Part shown: one piece after another, positions 8,678 to 19,878 of the stretch
How positions within the stretch are numbered: the stretch's first letter is position 1
How the letters are laid out: each line of letters starts with the position of its first letter
Assembly: GCA_025930955.1 (NCBI GenBank)
Contig: JAICNY010000002.1
Span: 1-41,052, forward strand
DNA: 41,052 nt
Direction of reading: 5' to 3'
From: Thermoleophilia bacterium
GTDB lineage: Bacteria > Actinomycetota > Thermoleophilia > Gaiellales > Gaiellaceae
Program-made: the position numbers and the translations under genes
The notes under the pieces: generated by a model
Databases searched by the model: none
What the model saw: only the letters and a program-made list of their open reading frames with translations
What the model was told of the DNA's origin: nothing

Positions 8678-9145
8678 CTAGAGGTCTGGGGGCAGGGTTC
8701 CGAGGATCGCGGCCAGGCTGCGGCCGTCGGGGAGCGCGAGTGCGGGATCGAGCTCGACGAGCGGCTCGAGGGCGAATCGCCGCTCGTGGAGGCGCGGGTG
8801 CGGAACGGTGAGGCCCGGCTCGTCGATCGTCTCCCCGCCGTAGAGCAGGAGGTCGAGGTCGATCGTACGCGGGCCGAAGCGCGGCCCGGTGCGCTCGCGC
8901 CCGAGCGCGCGCTCGACGGCGAGGAGGCGGTCGAGGAGCTCCCGCGCGCCGAGCGTGGTCTCGAGGCGGGCGGCGCCGTTCAGGAAGGGGGGCTGGTCGG
9001 TGTAGCCGACGGGGGCGGTCTCGCGCAGGCTCGAGGTCGCGGTGACGGAGATGTCGGGCTCGGCGTCGAGGCGGGCGAGCGCCTCTTCGATCGTGGCGCG
9101 GCGATCACCGAGGTTGGCGCCGAGGCCGACGTAGGCGATCGTCAC
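8678..9145 (-). CDS. folK: 2-amino-4-hydroxy-6-hydroxymethyldihydropteridine diphosphokinase
   Basis: YVGLGANLGDRRATIEEALARL...FLNGAARLETTL...GPRFGPRTIDLDLLLYGG. Confidence 0.96.
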   Translation of the reverse strand: MTIAYVGLGANLGDRRATIEEALARLDAEPDISVTATSSLRETAPVGYTDQPPFLNGAARLETTLGARELLDRLLAVERALGRERTGPRFGPRTIDLDLLLYGGETIDEPGLTVPHPRLHERRFALEPLVELDPALALPDGRSLAAILGTLPPDL

Positions 9146-9497
9146 CGCTCGCGCTCGACGGTGACGGCGGAGTGCTCGACGGGCGCGTCCAGGCGGACGT
9201 CGGGCTTGCGGACGCGGACGCGCACGCGCTCGACCGGAAAGCGGGCGAGGAGGGTCTCCGCGGTCGCGGCGGCAAGGGCCTCGAGGAGGGTGTACGCGCG
9301 CGCGTCCGACACCTCGCGGACCGCGGTGACGACCTCGCGGTAGTCGACGGTGTCCTCGAGGTCGTCGGTTTGCGCCGCGGTTGCGTCCGCCGTCAGCTCG
9401 ACGTCGAAGAGGAAGCGCTGGCCCTCGCGTCGCTCCTCCTCGGTCGCGCCGTGGTAGCCGCGGAGCTCGAGCCCGGCGAGCTCGATCGTCAGCGAGC

Positions 9498-9501
<4 letters not shown>
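9142..9501 (-). CDS. folB: Dihydroneopterin aldolase
   Basis: VSSLTIELAGLELRGYHGATEEERREGQRFLFDVELTAD...DTVDYREVVTAVREV; GTG start at 9501 overlapping folP end. Confidence 0.93.
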
Positions 9502-10325
<824 letters not shown>

Positions 10326-10371
10326 GGCGACAGGCTAGCCCGCGCGCGCGTGGCAGGGCGCTGGCCGAAAG

Positions 10372-10625
10372 GGGGTCAGACGCCGCACCAAGTCGCATAC
10401 GAATCCGTGCCAACTTCGTAACACCCCTGCTGGAAGCGGGCTTTTCCACCCCCGGAATCCGTCTCGAGAGTGTGACGCGAGCGCGCTTATGGGGTCAGAC
10501 CCCGTGCCGGGAGCCCGCACGCTTTCGCGCGGAAGGGTGACGTCCCTGCAAATCGACCGGTTCTCGGCCGCTAGAGGTGTGACGCCAGTCGCACGGTGAC
10601 GGCGCTTACGGGGTCAGACCCCGTA
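10372..10625. repeat. Palindromic GGGGTCAGACCCC repeats: two full copies (10488-10506, 10607-10625) plus a degenerate half copy at 10372-10384
   Basis: TATGGGGTCAGACCCCGTG and TACGGGGTCAGACCCCGTA, each preceded by GTGTGACGC...GCGCTTA; the second is a perfect 19-nt palindrome around a central A. Confidence 0.75.
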
Positions 10626-10636
10626 GCGGAAGCGTC

Positions 10637-10733
10637 GCGGCGGCGGGCTTCGCCCGGCGCCGCTCACCGACGCTCGCTGATACGCGACGAAGTCGTCATG
10701 GTTCGCGCGAAGCGCGAGCCGGACTTCGTCGCG
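10637..10733 (-). other. Double-hairpin element copy B, directly 3' of the lipoprotein stop
   Basis: GCGGCGGCGGGC-TTC-GCCCGGCGCCGC (10637-10663), TCACCG, then CGCGACGAAGTC/GACTTCGTCGCG (10683-10694/10722-10733) enclosing GTCATGGT + TCGCGC-GAA-GCGCGA + GCCG. Confidence 0.8.
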
Positions 10734-11276
10734 CTAATCGCCGGCGATGAAGAACTGCCAGGTGCCGTTGGCCGCGATGCCGGTGCGCCAGCCGAGGTAG
10801 CCGCTGCCGTCGCCGTAGAGCTCGGCCAGGTCGCCGAGGAGCTCCCGTTCGTGCTCGGTCAGCTCGTCCTCCGGCGTGTCGAAGGCGAACGGCCAGATGT
10901 AGAGGCCGCCGACCAGTGTGTACGGCATGCGGAGGATTCGGGCGAGGATCTCGATCGGACTGTCCTCGCCCTCCTGCTCGACCATCTGCCAGTACGCGAT
11001 CGGCCCGCCCTCGTCGGGAAGCCCGAACGTGTACGAGAACTCGTCGTGCAGGAACGGCCGCAGCGCCTCGTAGTCCCCCGACTCCGCGGCCGCGAGCAGC
11101 CCCGCGTGCGTCTCCGCGACCGCGTCGGGCAACCCGACGGCCGTCGGCTCGGAGACCGTCTCCGTCACCGTCTCCGTGACCGTCTCGCTCTCGCTCACGG
11201 TCGTCGTCACCGTCTCCGTCCCGCCGCACCCGACGACCGCGACCGCGACGACCGCGCCGAGGAGGAACCCTCGCAT
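10734..11276 (-). CDS. Predicted lipoprotein with Thr/Val/Glu-rich linker
   Basis: MRGFLLGAVVAVAVVGCGGTETVTTTVSESETVTETVTETVSEP; lipobox VVGC; TACAGT box 6 nt before ATG. Confidence 0.8.
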   Translation of the reverse strand: MRGFLLGAVVAVAVVGCGGTETVTTTVSESETVTETVTETVSEPTAVGLPDAVAETHAGLLAAAESGDYEALRPFLHDEFSYTFGLPDEGGPIAYWQMVEQEGEDSPIEILARILRMPYTLVGGLYIWPFAFDTPEDELTEHERELLGDLAELYGDGSGYLGWRTGIAANGTWQFFIAGD

Positions 11277-11307
11277 CGCGCGACTGTACCGCCCGTCGGG
11301 GACGACG

Positions 11308-13263
<1,956 letters not shown>

Positions 13264-13333
13264 ACGGGGTTGTCTCCTGGATCGAAGGGTAGCAGCGGGG
13301 TTCTGCGCGGCACCCGGCTTGCCTGCCGGCCCC

Positions 13334-13915
13334 CTACGCTTCGGCGATGAGCTCCTCGCGCACGACCCCGATGTAGGGGAGGTTGCGGTAGCGCTCGGCG
13401 AAGTCGAGCCCGTAGCCGATCACGAACCGGTTCGGGATCTCGAAGCCGATGTAGCGGCACTCGACCTCGTTCTCGCGCCGCTCGGGCTTCGTGAGGAGCG
13501 CGCAGACCTCGAGCGACGCGGGGCCGCGCGACTCGAGCGCGCGCAGGAGGTACGAGAGCGTGAGGCCCGAGTCGACGATGTCCTCGACGATCAGGACGTT
13601 CCGGTCCTCGATCGGCACGTCGAGGTCCTTGAGGATCCTGACGACGCCCGAGGAGTCGACGCCGGCGCCGTAGCTCGAGATCGCCATGAAGTCCACCTCG
13701 ACCGGCAGGTCGATCCGGCGCATGAGGTCGGAGAGGAAGAAGACCGCGCCCTTGAGGACGCAGACGAGCAGGAGGTCGCGGCCGCGGTAGTCCTCGGTGA
13801 TCTGCGCGCCGAGCTCGCCGATGCGCCGCTGGAGCGCGTCTTCCTCGATGAGGATCTCGTCGACCCCGGCCTCGAGGCTCGGCTGAACCGTGCCGGTCGA
13901 ACGCGGCTCGCTCAC
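13334..13915 (-). CDS. hpt: Hypoxanthine phosphoribosyltransferase
   Basis: [20 protein letters not shown]...[21 protein letters not shown] start. Confidence 0.96.
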   Translation of the reverse strand: MSEPRSTGTVQPSLEAGVDEILIEEDALQRRIGELGAQITEDYRGRDLLLVCVLKGAVFFLSDLMRRIDLPVEVDFMAISSYGAGVDSSGVVRILKDLDVPIEDRNVLIVEDIVDSGLTLSYLLRALESRGPASLEVCALLTKPERRENEVECRYIGFEIPNRFVIGYGLDFAERYRNLPYIGVVREELIAEA

Positions 13916-14931
13916 GCGGGCTCCTCTCGCGTCGCCGTGACCGCGTCCTCCCAGCCGGGCGCGGTCGCGACGCCGGGGACGGCGACGACCTCGTCGCCGC
14001 GCACGACGAGCGGCCAGGCGTCGCGCTCCGAGCGGGGGACCTTCGCGTCCACGAAGAGATCCTGCACCTTCTTGGCGCGGCGTGCGAGCCGATCCCCCGC
14101 GCGCCAGCCCCGGACCCGCAGGCCCGGGCGGCTCGCCTCGATCCGCCAGGGCCCCCAGCTGACGGGCCCGCGGTCGAGCGACGCGGGGGCGCGCTCGAGC
14201 CAGACGGCCTCCCGCTCGCGGACGGCGACGCGGCCGCCGCCGAGGTCGGCGCGGCGCGAGCCGGTGGGCGCGGCGAGGAGCTCGGCGATCGCGCGCGCGA
14301 TCGGCTGGGGGAGCGCCGCCGGCTCCTCGAGCGCGGCGAGCACGTTTCGCTCCGCCTGCGGATGGAGCCGGCGCAGCGCCGGGACGATCTCGCACCGGAT
14401 GAGCCCCCGCACGGTTCCGTCGTTCGAGGAGTCGGTGCGGAACGCGAGCCCCTCGGCGCGGCAGTACGCCTCGGTCTCCTCCCGCCAGAGCGGGAGAAGC
14501 GGGCGGACGACGCCGTCGTCGCGGTGGACGCGAATCCCCGTCATCGTCCCGCTCGTCGCCAAGCGGTAGAGGATCGTCTCGACCTGGTCGGAGGCGGTGT
14601 GGCCGGTCGCGCGGAGGCGATCGCGCGCAACGGCGTAGCGGAGGTCGCGGAGCTCCGCCTCGGTCGCGCTCGCCGGGTCGGCGGGCGCCTCGACGACCTC
14701 GGCGCCGAGGACGTCGCGGCAGAAGCGGGCGTCCTCGGCGGACTCGGCACCGCGAAGCGCATGGTTCACGTGGAGCGCGGAGACGCGGTACCCGAGCGCT
14801 GAGAGCGCGTGCCAGAGAGATGTCGAGTCGGCGCCGCCGGAGACGAGGCACGTGACCTCGCCGCCGGGCCGGATCAGTTCGTGTCGGCGGACGTGCTCCT
14901 CGACGCGGGCCCGGATCGCGGCGGTGTCCAT
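13912..14931 (-). CDS. tilS: tRNA(Ile)-lysidine synthase
   Basis: [20 protein letters not shown] (PP-loop SGGxDS), [30 protein letters not shown] box 6 nt before ATG 14931. Confidence 0.95.
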   Translation of the reverse strand: MDTAAIRARVEEHVRRHELIRPGGEVTCLVSGGADSTSLWHALSALGYRVSALHVNHALRGAESAEDARFCRDVLGAEVVEAPADPASATEAELRDLRYAVARDRLRATGHTASDQVETILYRLATSGTMTGIRVHRDDGVVRPLLPLWREETEAYCRAEGLAFRTDSSNDGTVRGLIRCEIVPALRRLHPQAERNVLAALEEPAALPQPIARAIAELLAAPTGSRRADLGGGRVAVREREAVWLERAPASLDRGPVSWGPWRIEASRPGLRVRGWRAGDRLARRAKKVQDLFVDAKVPRSERDAWPLVVRGDEVVAVPGVATAPGWEDAVTATREEPA

Positions 14932-14978
14932 CCCGCGATTGTAGGCGCGACAGACTGGCCGGCAGCCGGCCGGCGCTA

Positions 14979-14993
14979 GTAACACAGTGTTAC
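14979..14993. promoter_or_regulatory. Palindrome GTAACAC-A-GTGTTAC upstream of tilS
   Basis: Perfect 15-nt palindrome around one central base; relatives at 27001 and 40882. Confidence 0.6.
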
Positions 14994-15003
14994 AAGGCGC
15001 GGC

Positions 15004-15507
15004 TCAGAGGAGCGGGGTCACGTCGCAGCCCTCGCGGGCGAGGCCGGGCTGCGCCTGCACGAGGACCTCGCGCGCGAAGTTGGCGAGACCGTAGGCCCGG
15101 TGCATGTGGAGGCCGGCACGCTTCTTCTCCTTCTTCCCGACCGAGACGGCCTCGCCGTACTCCACGAACATCGCGTTGATGAGCCGCTGCGAGAGCTTGA
15201 GCGACGGGTCGCGCGGCTTTACGTAGCCGACGCGCCGCGCGGCGTCGCTCGCCTCGCGGGCGACCTCGTCGGCGTCGAGCTCACCGGCCCGGTAGCCGTC
15301 GGCCCACACGGCGAGGGCGGTCATGTCCGTCGAGGCCGCCTGGATGAAGCGCCTGTCCGTCGCGCTGCACGTGTGCGCGTACGCCGCCTCGCCGCCTCCG
15401 CCGCGCATGGCGAAGCCGATTCCGAAGGCGAGGACGAGAGCCGCCGCAGTCACTCCGATTCCACGCACCGCAGACGAAGCATCGGGCCGCCGCGCAGCGG
15501 GCGCCAT
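15004..15507 (-). CDS. Predicted secreted/anchored protein of unknown function
   Basis: 167 aa, N-terminal hydrophobic segment GIGVTAAALVLAFGIGFAM. Confidence 0.7.
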   Translation of the reverse strand: MAPAARRPDASSAVRGIGVTAAALVLAFGIGFAMRGGGGEAAYAHTCSATDRRFIQAASTDMTALAVWADGYRAGELDADEVAREASDAARRVGYVKPRDPSLKLSQRLINAMFVEYGEAVSVGKKEKKRAGLHMHRAYGLANFAREVLVQAQPGLAREGCDVTPLL

Positions 15508-15540
15508 GCCTCGCCCGGGTGAGCCTGTAACCAGGCCTGG

Positions 15541-16326
15541 CTACGGGAAGATGAGCGACCGGTACGCGATCGTCCTGCGCATCCCGAGCGAGTCGTAGAG
15601 CGCGAGCGCCGGCGTGTTCTCCGGCCGGACGAAGAGGCAGACGATCGGCGTCCGCTCGAGCAGCAGGCGGCAGAGATCGGCGAGGCCGCGCTTCGCGTAG
15701 CCGCGGCCGCGCAGCTCCGGGTCGACCCAGACCTGCTGGAGCTGCACGGCCCGGTCGGTCCATGCGGAGGCCTCGGCCTTGAAGAGGATGTCCCCGTCGC
15801 GGCGCCAGAGCCAGCTCCGCCCCTGCTCGACCTGCACCCGCGTGCGCCACTCGAAGAGGGCGGGGTCGCGCTCGTACGCGTCGATCCCGACCTCCTCGAG
15901 GTACGCGGCCGCCGCGGCAGGGACGAGCAGCTCGAGGTCGTCGAACGTCGCCGCCCGGAGCCCGCTCTCGCCCGGCGCCGGCGGCTCCGTCAGCTCGTAC
16001 ACCGGCTGTCCGGGCCGGTCGTCGAGCGGTGCCGGGAGCGCGTCGCGCACCGCGTCCCAGAGCCCGCTCACGGCTCCCTCCTCCCCCACGATCATACGCG
16101 GCTCGGCCTCGGCCGTGAGCGAGGCGAACGCGGCCGCCCCGGCGCCCGACGGGACGACGTTCGCGCCGATGTGGCAGACGGCGACGTAGCGCGCGTCCTC
16201 CTCGACCGCGGCGAAGCGGCCGAGCCCCCGGCGCGCGACGTCCTCGAGGAAGACCCGCTCGACCGGCTCCTCGGCGCAGAACGCGAGGATCCGCTTCGGA
16301 TCCGGCCGGCGTACGAGCCGTCGCAC
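15541..16326 (-). CDS. GNAT acetyltransferase with DUF4081-like N-terminal region
   Basis: C-terminal QVWVDPELRGRGYAKRGLADLCRLLLERTPIVCLFVRPENTPALALYDSLGMRRTIAYRSLIF. Confidence 0.85.
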   Translation of the reverse strand: MRRLVRRPDPKRILAFCAEEPVERVFLEDVARRGLGRFAAVEEDARYVAVCHIGANVVPSGAGAAAFASLTAEAEPRMIVGEEGAVSGLWDAVRDALPAPLDDRPGQPVYELTEPPAPGESGLRAATFDDLELLVPAAAAAYLEEVGIDAYERDPALFEWRTRVQVEQGRSWLWRRDGDILFKAEASAWTDRAVQLQQVWVDPELRGRGYAKRGLADLCRLLLERTPIVCLFVRPENTPALALYDSLGMRRTIAYRSLIFP

Positions 16327-16382
16327 GCCGGGAGTATCCCCGACGCGTGCGCCGGGCTCGTGCGCGCGTTAGGCTCCCGCGC

Positions 16383-17096
16383 GTGCCGATCCACGTGCGA
16401 GCCGAGCCGGGCGACTACGCGGAGGCCTGCCTCCTCCCCGGCGACCCGCTGCGGGCCCGCTACATCGCGGAGACGTTCCTCGACGACGTGCGGCAGACGA
16501 ACGCCGAGCGAGGGATGCTCGGGTTCACGGGGACGTTCCGCGGACGGCCGGTCAGCGTCCAGTCCACGGGGATGGGCTGCCCGTCGGCGGGAATCGTGAT
16601 CGAGGAGCTCGTCCAGCTCGGCGTCAAGCGGCTGCTCCGCGTCGGCACGTCCGGGGGCCTCCAGCCGGACCTCGAGCTCGGCGACCTCATCATCGCCCTC
16701 TCCGCGGTGCCGGCCGACTCGACCGCGACGCACTACGTCGGCGGGGAGCCGCACGCGCCGACCGCGAACTGGGAGCTCGTCCACGGCGCGGCGCACGCGG
16801 CGAAGGAGCTCGGCAGGCGCGTCCGCGTCGGACCGATCGTCTCGAGCGACGTCTTCTACGACCCCGACCAGGGGCGCGCGCAGCGCTGGTCCGACCGCGG
16901 GATCCTCGCCGTCGAGATGGAGGCGGCCGTCCTCTTCACGCTCGGCGCGCTGCGCAAGGTGCAGGCGGGCTGCCTCCTCACCGTCAGCGACGTGATCGTC
17001 GAGGGGGAGTTCAAGCGGATCTCCGACGAGGACCTGAAGGCCGCCGTGGACGGGATGACCGAGCTCGCGCTCGGCACCGTGACCGCCGAGCGCTGA
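16383..17096 (+). CDS. deoD: Purine-nucleoside phosphorylase, DeoD family
   Basis: PIHVRAEPGDYAEACLLPGDPLRARYIAETFL...GFTGTFRGRPVSVQSTGMGCPSAGI...AVEMEAAVLFTLG; GTG start with TAGGCT 7 nt upstream. Confidence 0.9.
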   Translation: MPIHVRAEPGDYAEACLLPGDPLRARYIAETFLDDVRQTNAERGMLGFTGTFRGRPVSVQSTGMGCPSAGIVIEELVQLGVKRLLRVGTSGGLQPDLELGDLIIALSAVPADSTATHYVGGEPHAPTANWELVHGAAHAAKELGRRVRVGPIVSSDVFYDPDQGRAQRWSDRGILAVEMEAAVLFTLGALRKVQAGCLLTVSDVIVEGEFKRISDEDLKAAVDGMTELALGTVTAER

Positions 17097-17101
17097 TCCC
17101 G

Positions 17102-18028
17102 GTGGCGCGCGACGGCGTCGTTTTCCTCGTGAACCCGGCGTCGGCGAACGGCTCGACCGGACGCCGCTGGGCGGAGATCGCCCGCCGGGCCGCCGCGGCG
17201 GGGCTCGAGGGCGAGGCGCTCATCTCGACGCGGCAGGGCGAGATCGCAGAGCTCGCGGAGCGCGCGGTCGCCGACGGCGCGGCGGTCATCGTGGTCGTCG
17301 GCGGCGACGGGACGGTGTACGAGGCCGTGAACGGGCTCGTCCGCTCGGGCGCCTCCGCGGAGGTCGACGTGGCGATCGTCCCGCGCGGCACCGGCACGGA
17401 CTTCGTCCGCACGTTCGGGATCACGGGCGACCTCGACCGCGCGTTCGCGACGGTGCGCGAGGGACGCGTGCGCGCCGTGGACGTCGGCCGGGCGCGCTAC
17501 GTCGCCTGGGACGGCACTCCCGCCGAGTCGTACTTCGCGAACTTCGCCGGCGCCGGGATCAGCGGCGCGATCGCCCGGCGCGCGAACGCGACGTCGAAGG
17601 CGGCGGGCGGCCGCGTCTCCTTCATGTGGGCGACCGTCGCCGTGTTCGCGGGCTGGAAGGCGACGCCGGTCGAGCTCACGGTCGACGGCGAGCGCCGCGC
17701 CGGCCCGATGTTCGAGGTTCTCGCCACGATCGGCGAGTACGCCGCGGGCGGGATGCGCGTCACGCCCGGCGCGGCGCCCGACGACGGGCTCCTCGATGTG
17801 ATCACGATCGGCGACGTGACGAAGGTCGACTTCGTCCTCACGTTCCCGAAGATCTACCGCGGCACCCACGTGAGGCACCCGAAGATCGAGACGCTGCGCG
17901 GCCGCACCGTCCGGATCGAGTCCGAGGAGCCGCTCCCGATAGCGCTCGACGGCGAGCAGCCGGGGACGACCCCGCTCGAGGTCGACCTCCTGCCCGGAGC
18001 CCTCAGGCTCCGCGTGCCTGCTCGTTAG
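17102..18028 (+). CDS. Diacylglycerol kinase family lipid kinase (DagK/YegS-like)
   Basis: VFLVNPASANGSTGRRW...VVVGGDGTVYEAVNGLV...IVPRGTGTDFVRTFG. Confidence 0.92.
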   Translation: MARDGVVFLVNPASANGSTGRRWAEIARRAAAAGLEGEALISTRQGEIAELAERAVADGAAVIVVVGGDGTVYEAVNGLVRSGASAEVDVAIVPRGTGTDFVRTFGITGDLDRAFATVREGRVRAVDVGRARYVAWDGTPAESYFANFAGAGISGAIARRANATSKAAGGRVSFMWATVAVFAGWKATPVELTVDGERRAGPMFEVLATIGEYAAGGMRVTPGAAPDDGLLDVITIGDVTKVDFVLTFPKIYRGTHVRHPKIETLRGRTVRIESEEPLPIALDGEQPGTTPLEVDLLPGALRLRVPAR

Positions 18029-18477
18029 CCGGAGCCGGTCGGCTCGTCCGTCGGCGGCGGCGGGCTCTTGCGCGTGGTCGGCGGCTTCCTCGCGGCGGTC
18101 GTCTTCGGCGTCTCGGCCGTGGCCTTCGGCTTCGGCCTGGCCGCCGTCGTCTTCGGCTTCGCCGCGGTCGTCGAGCGCGCGGTCGCGGCCGTCTCGCCGG
18201 CCTTGCCGGCCTCCGTCTTCTCGAGCGCCGCGAGCCGCTTCTCCAGCGCCTCGATCTGGTTGCGGAGCCCCTCGAGCTGGTCGGCGGCGGCGAGCCCGAC
18301 GGTGCCGAGCGTCTTGCGCGTCCGCTCGTCGACCTTGCCCTTCGCCTCCATCGCGCGCGCGAGCGCGTCCGTGACCTTCTCGTTCTTGCCGAGCTCCTCC
18401 ATGAGCCGGTTCACGGCCTCCTCGCCGCGGCCCGCGAGCCGGTTGAGGACGCCGGTGTCGTTCTCCTGCTTCGCCAT
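18025..18477 (-). CDS. Coiled-coil protein with Lys/Ala/Pro-rich, histone-H1-like C-terminal tail
   Basis: DQLEGLRNQIEALEKRLAALEK followed by AKPKTTAARPKPKATAETPKTTAARKPPTTRKSPPPP. Confidence 0.75.
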   Translation of the reverse strand: MAKQENDTGVLNRLAGRGEEAVNRLMEELGKNEKVTDALARAMEAKGKVDERTRKTLGTVGLAAADQLEGLRNQIEALEKRLAALEKTEAGKAGETAATARSTTAAKPKTTAARPKPKATAETPKTTAARKPPTTRKSPPPPTDEPTGSG

Positions 18478-18529
18478 TCCTGCCTCCCTGTCGACCCCGA
18501 TCACCTTACCCGGGTCCGACCCGTCCGGA

Positions 18530-19411
18530 TCACCCTGTCGGAGCGGCGGCGCGGCGGCGGCGGACGGCGCGGGCGCCGAGCCAGCCGAGGAGGGCGACGA
18601 GCAGGAGCGGCGCGACGGCCGCGACGAGCACCAACGCCCAGCGCGCGACCGTGACGAACGCGTGCGCGCCGGCCTTCCAGGCGTCGACGACGCCCCAGCC
18701 GCCCGCGTCCGCCTCCTCCCGCTCGGGCTCGCGGAGCTCGAGCGTGATCGTGGCGAGCTCCGTGCGGTCGTCGAGGAAGCGGAGCCGGCCGCGCACCTGC
18801 TCGAGCTCGAGCTGCGTGCCGTTCAGCTGCGACTGCACGGCGAGCGCCGCCTGCACCGTCCGCGCCCGTTCGAGCAGCTCGAGGAGCTGGGCCTCGACCG
18901 CCTCGAGGTGGCGCTGCCGCGCCTCGAGGTCGACGTACTCCTGCGAGACGTCGGTCCCCTCCTCGCTCTCGTGCTCGATCTCGCCGAGCCGGCCGAGCGC
19001 GTTCATCGCCGCCGCGTACGACTCGCCGCGCACGCGTAGGACGAGCATGCCGCTTCGCGGGACGTCCTCGTCGCCGCGCTGGGTCTGCGAGCTGACGACG
19101 AACCCGCCGAGCCGGGCGGCGATCCCGCGTGCCTGGCGGACGGCGTCGTCGAAGCGGCCCTCCTCGACGACGACGCCGAGGGTCGCGGTCTGGATCACCT
19201 TCGGGCCGGCGCCGGGAAGCTCGGCGACCGGAACGGCCGCCTCGTCGGAGCCGCCGCCCTCGCCACCGCCGCCGTCGCTCTCCGCCACGGCGCCCACCTC
19301 GCGTTCGACGGCGGCGTCGCCGGACGCCTCGCCGTCGCCGTTGCCGGAGGAGCAGGCCGAGAGGAGCACGACTGCGCAGAGCGCCACGAGGAGGAGCCGG
19401 ATCGTCTTCAT
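18530..19411 (-). CDS. DUF4349 lipoprotein
   Basis: Lipobox LLSAC; QTATLGVVVEEGRFDDAVRQARGIAARLGGFVVSSQTQ, coiled coil, C-terminal TM. Confidence 0.88.
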   Translation of the reverse strand: MKTIRLLLVALCAVVLLSACSSGNGDGEASGDAAVEREVGAVAESDGGGGEGGGSDEAAVPVAELPGAGPKVIQTATLGVVVEEGRFDDAVRQARGIAARLGGFVVSSQTQRGDEDVPRSGMLVLRVRGESYAAAMNALGRLGEIEHESEEGTDVSQEYVDLEARQRHLEAVEAQLLELLERARTVQAALAVQSQLNGTQLELEQVRGRLRFLDDRTELATITLELREPEREEADAGGWGVVDAWKAGAHAFVTVARWALVLVAAVAPLLLVALLGWLGARAVRRRRAAAPTG

Positions 19412-19452
19412 GCTTGCTCCGACGGGCCGTGCGCTGCGAAAGTTCCCGGCTC

Positions 19453-19878
19453 GTGGACGGGTTCGCCTTCTCGGCAGACATCCGTGTCCGCTTCAGCGAG
19501 ACGGACGCGCAGGGCATCGCGAACAACGCGGTGTACCTGAACTGGTTCGAGGTGGCGCGCGTCGCCTACCTCGCGCGCTTCCGCGGCGGCTACCGCGGGA
19601 TGATCGAGGAGGGCTTCGAGGCGGTCACGCTCGAGACGCACGTCCGCTACCGCCAGCCGACGCGCTTCGACGACGAGCTCCGGATCTGGACGCGGATCGC
19701 CGAGCCCGAGCGCCTGCGCGCCCGCTTCCGCTTCGAGTACGCGCTCGAGCGGGTGAGCGAGCCGGCGGGCGTCGTCGCCGACGGCTGGACGAGCCACGCG
19801 ACCGTCGACGCGACGACGCTCTCGCCCGTGCGGATGCCGGACTGGCTCCGCGAGGCGATCCGCGACGTCGAGCGCTAG
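19453..19878 (+). CDS. Acyl-CoA thioesterase, 4HBT hot-dog fold
   Basis: IRVRFSETDAQGIANNAVYLNWFEVARVAYL; GTG start. Confidence 0.88.
   Translation: MDGFAFSADIRVRFSETDAQGIANNAVYLNWFEVARVAYLARFRGGYRGMIEEGFEAVTLETHVRYRQPTRFDDELRIWTRIAEPERLRARFRFEYALERVSEPAGVVADGWTSHATVDATTLSPVRMPDWLREAIRDVER

Noticed and set aside
13334-14851. 505-aa minus ORF as an hpt fusion
   Set aside because: Only the C-terminal hpt part is homologous; upstream part is out-of-frame tilS. A GTG at 13915 gives a normal hpt.
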